A stretch of 64,000 bases of DNA from Galerina marginata (lineage: Eukaryota; Basidiomycota; Agaricomycetes; Agaricales; Galerinaceae): positions 1,240,001 to 1,304,000 of the forward strand of contig JAECYW010000014.1 of NCBI GenBank assembly GCA_023014335.1, given 5' to 3'. The notes beneath the pieces are model-generated. The model did not search any database. It was not told where the DNA came from and saw nothing but the letters and a program-made list of their open reading frames with translations. Of this stretch, positions 12,129 to 22,035 are shown in pieces; position 1 is the first letter of the stretch; the number at the start of each line of letters is the position of its first letter. Both the position numbers and the translations under genes were made by a program.

Positions 12129-12587
12129 CTGTTTTTTACCGCGCCCCTAAAACCGTGTCAGAAAATGCTTATGTAAAGTGCGGACTTTGAAATTTTACTT
12201 GCGGCTAATTATCGTAACAATAAGGGACTTGAAATGAGAATTTTGGAGAGAAAGTTCCTTCTAAGGTGCCAATTAGCATTGTATTAAAATATGGGGGCAC
12301 CCGGACGTGATGTGGAGGAGTTGTAAAATGACAGCGGTATTTCGAAGCGCGGGGATGATTATGTAATGCGCCTTCCCCCCAAAACCTCTGAAATAAAAGC
12401 CATCGCAAGACGATCTCCTCTCACCACAAAATTACAATACAATACATATACAACTAAATAGATGCATTCTGTCTCCAAGAAGTCGAAAAAAACCCTCGCC
12501 GTCGCGTCCACCCGACGCGACGATATTGAATGTCCGCACTTTACATAAGCAAATTCTGACACGGTTTTAGGGGCGCGGTAAAAACAG
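12129..12587. mobile_element. MITE-like element with 56-bp terminal inverted repeats
   Basis: The left end (12129-12184) and the reverse complement of the right end (12532-12587) match over about 56 bp with one single-base indel and two adjacent mismatches. They share ACCGCGCCCCTAAAACCGTG and TTATGTAAAGTGCGGAC. The internal 350 bp is AT-rich and carries no transposase; the short minus-strand frame spanning the right end is not a credible protein. A clear target-site duplication was not found, so the exact ends may be off by a few bases. The structure fits a non-autonomous DNA transposon of about 460 bp. Confidence 0.8.
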
Positions 12588-12968
12588 GACTACTGCTCCC
12601 TCATCACAGGCGCCAAATTTAAGTGTATTCTATTTTTACAAAATCTGCAATTATACGCGGAAGAATTTAATTGAGTCGGTTGCGCTGAGGACTCATCTCG
12701 CAGATCATAAGTTAGAACGATTCTTGCATATCTACATAGCGCGTCGTGCATCACACTTCCTCTCGTTTTATAATCGAAAGCTTTGTAATAGATTCACTGT
12801 ACGCAAAGCCACCATTGACACTCCTCTCCCCAAAACCAAGCCTGGCGCCTAAAAGCCTGACTGCTCAAGCGCTCAGGCGTCAAGCGTGAAGATATAACTT
12901 GAAGGGAGGCGAAGTACAGCATGCAAAGGATCTTCCTTCCCCCTCACGTCCCAAGGAACGGGAAATAT

Positions 12969-14207
12969 ACAAATATTCTAAGTCTATGTTTTATTTTCTC
13001 TAAATCCCCTCCTCCGATTCTTTCTTCGTTTTTTATTTATCGGTTACGTTCTGTTTGTATTTCGTTTTTATTCCGGATGTAGTAGCTTCCACCATTGGGA
13101 AGTTCCTCGGGTCTTCTGACAGACTGACAGTGCACAGAGGAGAATGCCAGCGCCGTCTACCGCTAGGCGAAACTGCGGAGTCTGTCTGCATAAAGCAGTA
13201 CTCTCGAGTGGACCGATCGCGGTAGACGAGCGTTGATCTCTGAATCGTGTGACTGTGCTGCCGTCGCCACAAATATTAATATACTAAGTCTATGCCTCCT
13301 ATTCTCTAAATCCCCTTCTCCGATCCATTTTCGTTTCTTATTTATCGGTTTCGTTGTTTGTATTTTGTTTTATGTTTCTCTTTTATTCCGGGTCGTAGTG
13401 GGTTCCGGCATTGGGAAAATTCCTCGAGTCTTCAGACAGGCTGACAGTGCACAGAGGAGAATGCCAGCGTCGTCTACCGCTAGGCGAAACTGCGGAGTCT
13501 GTCTGCATAAAGCAGTACTCTCGAGTGGACCGATCGCGGTAGACGAGCGTTGAGCTCTGAATCGTGTGACTGTGCTGCCGTCACTACAAATATTAATATT
13601 CTAAGTCTATGCCTCCTATTCTCTAAATCCCCTTCTCCGATCCATTTTCGTTTGTTATTTATCGGTTTCGGTTTGTATTTTGTTTTATGCTTCTTTTTTA
13701 TTTCGGGTCGTAGTAGCTTCCAGCATTGAGGAAATTCCTCGGGTCTTCAGACAGACTGACAGAGGAGAATGCCAGCGCAGTCTCCCGCTAGGCGAAACTG
13801 CGGAGTCTGTCTGCATAAAGCAGTACTCTCGAGTGGACCGATCGCGGTAGACGAGCGTTGAGCTCTGAATCGTGTGACTACGCTGCCGTCGCTACAAATA
13901 CTAATATTCTAAGTCTATGCCTCCTATTCTCTAAATCCCCTTCTCCGATCCATTTTCTTTTTTTATTTATCGGTTTAGTTGTTTGTATTTTGTTTTATTT
14001 TCCTTTTTATTCCGGGTTGTTGTGCGTTCCGGCATTGGGAAAATTCCTCGGGTCTTCAGACAGACTGACAGTGCACAGAGGAGAATGCCAGCGCCGTCTA
14101 CCGCTAGGCGAAACTGCGGAGTCTGTCTGCATAAAGCAGTACTCTCGAGTGGACCGATCGCGGTAAACTAGCGTTGAGCTCTGAATCATGTGACTATGCT
14201 GCCGTCA
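12969..14207. repeat. Tandem array, four units of about 310 bp
   Basis: Units begin at about 12969, 13270, 13586 and 13894 with ACAAATATT or ACAAATACT and end before the ACCAGAGGCATACAG junction at 14208. Each has an AT-rich half and a GC-richer half holding CAGACAGACT, CGTCTACCGC, AGTCTGTCTG and GCGGTAGACG, with scattered mutations. Short frames of about 100 aa recur from unit to unit only because the DNA is repeated. Confidence 0.85.
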
Positions 14208-15435
14208 CCAGAGGCATACAGCCGACAGTTCTTGACGGTGGTTTGAAGTGGGCAGATGGGCGATTATCTATGAGTTTCGCAGCGAGGCCAGGAAGATTGA
14301 GAGAGTCCGACGTCGCAAACGACCATGTTCATATGGTGAGTGGATGGTCGAGCATGCTCTGCGAATCTATGGAGCTTCTGAGGACAACCCAGGAAGATCG
14401 GCGTGACCCAGCGACAAAGCCACCCTGTTCGATGTGTACGCTTCGCCGAGGATGGATTGATTGGCGGGATAAGGGGTAGGGAGGAAGGCTAAAGAATGGT
14501 CAGTCATGAAGGACGTCACTAGAGCCAGAGATAATACCAAGATACGTCTCCGACAATGTCTCAGGCATATAGAATTTGAGGCTTTGAGGTAGCATCGAAG
14601 TTGAGCCTAAGGAGGTGATGAGGCCTCTTTCTAGAATACAAGAAGGTAGTCTTCGGTGAGGCTGACTTACTAGGGTCATGAACTAGGCCAGCGGGCAACG
14701 ATGCGCATGAGCAAAAGTTAGGCGAGATGGTATAGGGCGATCGGCGGCCTCAGTGAGTGGCCTAAAATAAACCGCCTGGAGGGGTTGAGAGGTTGAGGCG
14801 CCTGGTATGGATTTGAGGTGCCTGGTGTGGAGTAAGAGGTAGCGAAGCGTTCTCCTAGAATGATGACCGACCAGTTAGTACAATAAGATAGTCCTTGATG
14901 ACGCTGACTTACTAGGCGCTGAACTAGGACCGCAGGCAACGACGTGAGTCAGGGAGACTCAAGGCGGGATGGTATAAAGGAGTAGGTGGGCTCTGTGAGT
15001 CGCCTAACGTAAACCGCCTGGAGGAGATGACGTAGATCCCAAACGAGGTCGACGTCGCAGATGATATCGTCGCAGTCTTAAACCCTATAGGCGAGAGGAG
15101 GTTAGTACGAGAAGAAGACTTTCAAGGAGGCTGACATACTACGGGCATAGGAGAACAACTCGAGGACGTTACGAGTGGCGGAACTCATGGCGAGGGGGTA
15201 TAATTGAATCGCCCAACGAAAGCGCGTCGAGCAGATGATTATGAGGTCGAGAACGCTGTGGGCCACTAATGAGGGCGAGGAGAGGAGAACGCCAGTGAGA
15301 GGGCGTAGTATGAGGTACACATCGCGAGGTCATGGCGGCGTAGAGCAAATCCCCCAAGAAAAATCGCCCAGAAATGAGGGACGAGGCGAGAGATGGTGGT
15401 GGTTTGGGTGGAAGAGAATACGAGAGAACAGCAGG

Positions 15436-15445
15436 GTTTATATAC
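15436..15445 (-). promoter_or_regulatory. Conserved antisense TATA-like box in block A
   Basis: On the minus strand this reads GTATATAAAC. The same box lies at the matching place in block B (20604-20613), surrounded by conserved sequence and followed on the minus strand by a pyrimidine-rich leader. It may be a promoter carried by the repeat, directing transcription toward the tandem units. Confidence 0.35.
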
Positions 15446-15905
15446 TCCTTGGGCGAGAATATGGTCGTGTTTGTGTCCAGTTTCGATCGTATGGCGGCTG
15501 GTAGATAGCCAAAGAGCGTCGTCACATTGACACTCAGCCCGAGTCAGAGATCGGCACAAATAGGGCAAATGTCTGCTGTGGGCGCTTCGCGAGCGCGGGA
15601 TGGGAAGCGGTGGCCGGGGGTTGGGGGAACGAATCTGGTAGCTTCAAAGGTGACTCGACTTCGCGGACATGGAAATATTCATCGATAACACGAACAGGGC
15701 GTTACGGTGGTTTGGAATGAGCGAGTTGAGGCGCGTTGTGGGTGACTCAAGTCCGGATTTGTCAAATTTCCACCACAAAGATGAGTTGGGTTCCATTTTT
15801 CAGACACATGAGGTTTCTGATTAACGCGAGAGGCATGGAAGGCGGACAGATGTGGGCGCTTGTGGGCATCGAGGCCATGCCAGTCGGAATTTGGGCGCGT
15901 CTGAT

Positions 15906-16332
15906 GGGCTGCATTAGCCATATCGATGTAGGCGAAGGTAGCAGCGGCGTGCCATCACCTGCTTCGGGGTCGTACGCGGTGGTGAAGGCGTCAGCCAGGT
16001 GGAAGCGGAGACGGCAATGAATGAGGTGTGGCTACTTCGGCCACGTCAACGAGGTGGGGTGGTGTCGACCATATCCCGACGCGGGTGAGGAGGAGGCATC
16101 AGGATGGAGGCCTTGGTGTGAGACTACGTCATCTGCGTCAATGTCGTTCGAGGTGGTGGAGGCAGTGTGCTCGCGCCGGCTGCGTTGACCAGTTGAGGGC
16201 AGTCCCAGGGAGGTCGACGCGGACGTGGACCTGCGCAGTGGGTATGTCGAGGAAGACGCGTCTGCAAATGCACGTGGGGACTGACTCCGAGAACGCGATC
16301 GCCTCTTGCTTCTTTTGGAATGTGTCTCACCA
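15906..16332. other. GC-rich spacer between block A and the caspase-like gene
   Basis: No gene is supported. A minus-strand frame (16032-16496) is Ser/Arg-rich but lacks any domain and runs antisense into the first exons of the caspase-like gene. Confidence 0.4.
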
Positions 16333-18643
16333 ATGAACCACCATGGCGTTCCAAACTCCTGCTCTACTGAAACTGACATCCACAGCGCAGTATGGAAAAA
16401 TTCATTGCGTTCGTACTTTTTCTCTATATCTCCCTTGTCTACCTCAACTTTGGTTTTCAGCTCCCGTTTGTTCGGTCTGCTCCTAGGTATCAACAATTAT
16501 GCATCGAGCGATATCCAGCCTCTCCATGGTGCAGTGGCCGACGCTCAAAGCTTTCAGACCTACCTTCTCCAATTAGGCATCCCCGAAGATAATATTACGG
16601 TTCTTTTGGATGAATCGGCGACGCGGTCTGCTATCCTAGAGGAGCTTCAACGCCTCGCCGACGACCCTTCCATCCAACCTGGAGATCCTATTCTCGTCTT
16701 CTATGCCGGCTATGGCTGTGAAGCAGCTTCACCTCCATCCTGGAAAGCCGCCGGCCTAGATGACATGGTCCATTTCATTACGCCACACGACGTGTGCTGG
16801 AAACCGGGAGAAACAGCAGTCGCACCCATTCCGGACCGCACTCTTAATGCGTTACTCGACGCAATAGCAGAAAGGAAAGGTGATAACATCGTAAGCTGCC
16901 CCTAAACCTATCCTTTACCTGTCTTCCTAAAAAATTGGTTGATCCAAGGTCGTTGTGATGGACTCTTGTCCCTCTTACCCCCAAACAAGATTATACCGCA
17001 GCTCATCCGAACTTATACGATCTGTGTGCCTCCCTGCTGATTTTCAACTTCACGAAAGTCTAGACCTAGACATATGGTCGAGGATTCCTACCAATCGCAC
17101 TCTGCGATCGCATGTCCTCCTCACGGCTTGTGGCCCGGGAACGTATGGCCAGGCTTATGAATCCAATGGCCGCGGTGACTTCACAGTGGCATTGCTACAC
17201 TTCTTAGAAGAGAGTAAGATCGACGACTTGCGCTATCGTGACATCGTAATGCGCATGCACATTGACCTCAAGTGTGTATATAATGATTAATCAATCCGTG
17301 ACGGTATTGTCGGATTAACAGACCATTATAGTCAGGCAAAGCCCTCAATGCCAAGGATGCAACCGAGACAGGTACATATTCACCACGACATTGGCCCCTC
17401 CTCCGATCGAACATTACGCTACGGGGTGTACCTATACGAACGGTACATTCGCGCACTTTGTGAATGGCGGCGCCGTCCATGGTATGGCCCCCGGCGACGA
17501 ATTCGACGTTTATGCACACATAATGTGTCCGGAACCGGCGGGGACATTGGTCGTTGAAAAAGTTGGCTCTTTTTATTCCACCGCGCGGGCTATCCCGCGG
17601 CCAATTCCAGATGGCAGCCCTGGCGTTTTAATACTCCCTGGTACCACAGTCGCCATACGAGTCAAGTGGGAGCCTCTCTGTGTATACATCGATCCCCAGG
17701 CTATGGCCGTCGAAATGCTCCCTCTTCTATCGTGCACCGCCCAACCTGTCTCGGGGTTCGTCTTCGTCGATGATCCGGAATACAGCAGCATCGTCATCTC
17801 CATCCAACACAACCGCACATTCTTCCGGCTCAGGCCTATCGGCAGCACTCATCTGTTCGATATTATCGAACCTACCGCGGAGGAGCTTGCGCGGCTTCTT
17901 AAAGCGGCGCGGCTGTTCATGTCTGAAATAGGGCGCTGTTCCGATTTTCAAGACATATCCATAAGACGTAACATAAGGGTCGAGGTATACGAGCTTGATG
18001 CCTCCCCCTGCCCGGCGGGGCTACTTTCTGCGAAGGCTATCTCATACAAGAACGAGCTCCGTGATTGGTACGACACTATCGGCCCGCTTATACTGCGAGA
18101 AGGACCATGTTATGCCCTCAAATTGATAAACAACTGTGCTTACGACTTGTATCCGACCGTGTCGTATTTCGATTCAAGCCAAGGGTTTCATATCGGTGCG
18201 TTCTTGTTGAAATCTCAATCAACGAACAACAAACGCTCATTTTTACTTTCATGCATGACGCAGATACTTTATATCAACCCCCCTCCACGCGCTGCCACCT
18301 GGAGCCACCGCTGAGAAAGGGCGGAGGTGCGCTCACAATCGGCTATGGTCCTCACGGATCACCTCTTATCATCCCACCCCTACCCACACGCCCTCCCCTT
18401 CCGCCTCCCCCACCCTCCGGCCCAGGCTCAGGCTCGGATAGGGATTGGGATTGGGATTGGGAAGCCAAGCGATGTCTGAAAATAACCCTCTGCTCTCGAC
18501 CCCAAGACCCAAACTACAACGACCGGTCATTCCGCGTGGCTGATTGTCTGCCTGGAGATTCAGATGTGAAAGGCCCGTGGGCGGAGATGAAGTTGGATAT
18601 CTTCGTTCATGAGGTGGATGACCCCCTACGCTCTGGCGCATGA
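16333..18643 (+). CDS. Caspase-like (peptidase C14) protein, catalytic His replaced
   Basis: Five exons (16333-16412, 16461-16890, 16949-17271, 17336-18195, 18264-18643) give 690 aa. The N-terminal caspase fold runs from about residue 30 to 280: LLLGINNY, the GAVADAQ helix, VFYAGYG, then VVVMDSCPS. The catalytic dyad should be His in YAGHG and Cys in DSC. Here the His position is Tyr111 while Cys177 remains, so peptidase activity is unlikely. A middle region (GGAVHGMAPGDEF onward) and a C-terminal segment (NCAYDLYPTVSYFD) are shared with the paralogue at 55365 and faintly resemble DUF4384. The tail is proline-rich with a DWDWDW run. All exon joins match the paralogue, so the gene is structurally intact. 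It lies between repeat blocks A and B. Role in cell death or defence is only inferred from the family. Confidence 0.8.
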
Positions 18644-18851
18644 TGTTGGGCCCTGCCCGTGGATCGATGGCTAACCCCTAACAGTAACAGTGATGCTCCA
18701 CGCGTGGACTGTTGACTTGGCCAGGATTAATATTGCAGGATTAGAGGCTGGCTTTCCTACTTTACTTACAGCCCGTTCTATCTTGCATCCGCCTATAGCT
18801 ACTCGACTATGTCGACATCAATCAGAGTACGCGACTTCGTGCGAGTCGATG
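18644..18851. other. Short 3' flank of the caspase-like gene
   Basis: Nothing recognisable; repeat block B begins immediately after. Confidence 0.4.
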
Positions 18852-18960
18852 AGCCTGGCCGCTCAAGCGCTCATGGCTTAGATGAGACTGGATATAAAAT
18901 ATAAGATAAGGAGAACCGGGGGTTCTCCCTTCGTGCTATGTCCCGAGGAATGGGAAATGT

Positions 18961-19583
18961 ACAAATATTCTAAGTCTATGTTTCCTAGTCTCCGAGTCCC
19001 CCTTCTCCGATCCTTTTCTCGTTTTTTTATTCATCGGTTTGGTTTGGTTTCGTTTTTTATTTGCTTTTATGTTTCGTTTTTAATCCGGGTTGTAATTGGG
19101 AATTCCTCGGGTCTTCAGACAGACTGACAGTGCACAGAGGAGAATGCCAGCGCCGTCTACCGCTAGGCGAAACTGCGGAGTCTGTCTGCATAAAGCAGTA
19201 CTCTCGAGTGAACCGATCGCGGTAGACGAGCGTTGAGCTCTGAATCGTGTGACTATGCTGCCGTCGCTACAAATACTAATATTCTAAGTCTATGCTTCCC
19301 ATTCTCTAAATCCCCTTCTCCGATCCATTTTCGTTTTTTTATTTTATTTATCGGTTTCGTTGTTTGTATTTCGTTTTATTTTTCTCTTTTATTCCGGGTC
19401 GTAGTGGGTTCCGGCATTGGGAAAATTCCTCGGGTCTTCAGACAGACTGACAGTGCACAGAGGAGAATGCCAGCGCCGTCTACCGCTAGGCGAAACTGCG
19501 GAGTCTGTCTGCATAAAGCAGTACTCTCGAGTGGACCGATCGCGGTAGACGAGCGTTGAGCTCTGAATCATGTGACTGTACTG
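18961..19583. repeat. Tandem array, two units of about 310 bp
   Basis: Units start at 18961 and 19269. They carry the same landmarks as the array at 12969-14207, including the paired CGTCTACCGC and GCGGTAGACG boxes. Confidence 0.85.
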
Positions 19584-20603
19584 CCGTCACCGGAGGCATA
19601 CAGTCGACAGTTCTTGATGGTGGTTTGAAGTGGGCAGATGGGCGATTATCTATGGTGTTTCGCAGCGAAGCCAGGAAGATCGAGAGAGTCCGACGTCACA
19701 AACGACCATGTTCATATGGTGAGTGGATGGTCGAGGCATGCTCTGCGAATCTATGGAGCTTCTGAGGACAACCCAGGAAGATCGGCGTGACCCAGCGACA
19801 AGGCCACCCTGTTCGATGTGTATGCCTCGCCAAGGATTAGTTGTCGCAACAAGAACCAGGGAGGACGGCTAAAAAATGGTCAGTCATGAAGGACGTCATT
19901 GAGGCAGAGATAATACCGAGATACGTCTCCGACAACGCCTCAGGGATCGAGAATTTGAGGCCTCGGGATGGCGTCGAAGTTGAAGCGCCTAAAGAGGTGA
20001 CGAGGTGTCCTTCTAGAACGACGACTGACCAAAGGTTAGTACAAGAAGGTAGTCTTCGGCGAGGCTGACGAACTAGGTGGACGAACTAGGACCGCGTGCA
20101 AGGACGTCGACGCGAATGAGGGAGACTCAAGCCGAGATGGCATAAAGTAGTAGGTGGCGTCAGTGAGTCGCCTAAAGAAAACCGGCCAGAGGGGATGACG
20201 TGGATCCCAAGAGAGGTCGACGTAGTTGATAAAATCGTTGCTGTCTTAAACCCTATAGGCGAGTGGAGGTTAGTACGAGAAGAAGACATTCGATGAGGCT
20301 GACATACGGCGGGCATAGGAGAACGCTACGAGTGGCGGACCTCACGGCGGGAGGGTATAAAGAGGATCGCCCAATGAAAAGCACGTTGAGAGGATGATTA
20401 TGCAGGCCATGAGGTAGAGGACGCTGTGTGCAACTAGTGGGGGCGACGAGAGGAGAGCGACGGCGAGAGGGCATAGTAGGAGGTACATGAGGTAAGGCGA
20501 TGGCCCCGTAGAGTAAATCGCCTGAGAAAGGTTGTCCAGAAATAAGGCGAGAGGCGAGAGATGGTGGCGGTTTGGGTGAAAGAGAGTTCGAGAGAACAGA
20601 AAG

Positions 20604-20613
20604 GTTTATATAC
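20604..20613 (-). promoter_or_regulatory. Conserved antisense TATA-like box in block B
   Basis: Reads GTATATAAAC on the minus strand, at the same relative place as the box at 15436-15445. Confidence 0.35.
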
Positions 20614-21110
20614 TCCTCGGGCAAGAATATGGTCGTGTTTGTGTCCAGTTTCGATCGTATGGCGGCTGGTAAAGAGCGTCATATTCACACTCAGCCTGAG
20701 TCAGAGATCGGCATAAATTGGGCAAATGCCTGCTGTGGGTGCTTCGCGGGCGCTGGATTGAAATCGGGCGGTGGCCGAGAGAATAAATCTGGTAGCTTTG
20801 AAGGAAACTCATCACGTCGCGGACATGGAAATGTTCATCGATAAGACGAAAAGGGCGTTACGGCGGTTTGGAGTGGGCGAATCGAAGCGCGTTGTGGGTT
20901 GCTCAATCCCATAGTTGCTCATCTTGGATCGGGATTTGTAGAATTCTTACCACAAAGAGGAGAGCAGGTGTGAGCCAAGAGACTTTACATAGAGTTGGGT
21001 TCCATTCTTCGGACATATGGACTTCCAGACAAGTGCGAGAGGCAGAGAAGGCGGAAAAATGTGGGCGCTTGTGGGCATCGAAGCCACACCAGTCGGAATT
21101 TAGGCGCGTC

Positions 21111-22035
21111 AAGTTACAGTACCAACCGCATGTTATCTTCTTAAAGAGCGAGAGTCGTGAGTTAAATCATAATAGTGAAATATTAGGAGCGAAATGGGAC
21201 CCAGATTTACCTTATAACTTGAAGTATCCGACATTCAGAGGAGCGGTAGTGACTTGAGCGGTACGATAGAATTTATGGCGAAAATATCAGGTTCCCACGC
21301 ATCATGCCTCTAATTGGATCAACAAATCCCATGGCCATCTCTATTTCTCCTGATCCAAAACCTATGCGCATTCGTCCGCGATTAATGTTGCTCGTTTGGT
21401 ATGCTCAAACTCTCTTGTCTTTTAGGAACTCTACAACCGCAGGCTCAGAACAGCCTTAGAACAGTCCCGCTTTCCTGTCTGGCCTTCCTCTACCAATTTG
21501 ATTCCTCTATTGTTCTTCCGACGAGTGCTAAATATTAAATCTTCAGAATTATTTGACCCTATTACTTTTCAACGTTAATATTCCATCTTGTCCTTCCCAT
21601 TGACAGCCATTCGGAATGATTCAAAAGTCTCCTCCGAGTCTTGTCCTACCATTTTTCCTTCCCGGCGCTTCCATCAAGGCTTACATTCATTCTCAGCCTT
21701 TCACCATGCCTTACTAGTATTAATCATTCCGTTATGCATTTCATTTCGTCTTGAATGACGGTACTCCTTTTACTTCGTCCGTCCATTGGTCTGTCCGCCT
21801 GATTTTCGAGGTCGAGAGTTCGGGCCGAGGTTTCCGGAGCCTGGGGAATGCATTGATCGGTCAACCGAATAAGGAAGGTGCTGAAAGGGGCGTTCCCCAA
21901 CGAATCTGTCAAAAATTAGTTTTCTCTGTTGAACAAGCCCAACGCACGTTCTTCTTGGTGAGCTACCACCATCATCTCCCGCGACGAGCGCACTAACTCT
22001 TGACCTTCGCTGTAGCAACGCGTGGTGAGTGCGAG
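21111..22035. other. Intergenic sequence upstream of the MBOAT gene
   Basis: No gene was recognised. Overlapping short frames on both strands at 21724-22018 lack domains. A pyrimidine-rich tract in the last 500 bp is typical of a fungal promoter. Confidence 0.4.

Larger units (their letters stand above)
12855..15905. repeat. Repeat block A, direct copy of block B
   Basis: This roughly 3.05-kb block recurs in the same orientation at about 18852-21110. Shared landmarks in order are GCTCAAGCGCTCA, the 310-bp tandem units, AGGCATACAGCCGACAG, a series of degenerate 200-240-bp sub-repeats, a conserved GTTTATATAC box, GGACATGGAAAT and TGTGGGCGCTTGTGGGCATC. Neither copy encodes a recognisable protein. 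Block A has four tandem units and block B two. Block B carries a roughly 35-bp segment near 20965 that A lacks. No LTR ends or reverse transcriptase were seen, so the element class is unknown. Confidence 0.75.
18852..21110. repeat. Repeat block B, direct copy of block A
   Basis: This is the second copy of the block described at 12855-15905, in the same orientation, about 2.26 kb. It is shorter mainly because it has two tandem units rather than four and lacks part of the degenerate sub-repeats. Similarity ends near the GTCGGAATTT motif. The two copies differ at many single bases, so the duplication is not recent or the copies have diverged quickly. Confidence 0.75.

Noticed and set aside
13033..14189. 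Repeated 60-106 aa frames in the tandem units, both strands
   Set aside because: They recur only because the DNA repeats; lengths vary with small indels and the composition is not protein-like.
12969..14207. CRISPR-like array
   Set aside because: Units are about 310 bp with no short repeat/spacer alternation, and the genome is eukaryotic.
16032..16496. Arg/Ser-rich minus-strand protein
   Set aside because: Overlaps the first exons of the caspase-like gene antisense; composition follows GC-rich low-complexity DNA.
12855..21110. LTR retrotransposon with blocks A and B as LTRs
   Set aside because: No TG...CA ends, primer-binding site or reverse transcriptase were seen, and the sequence between them is an intact cellular-type gene.
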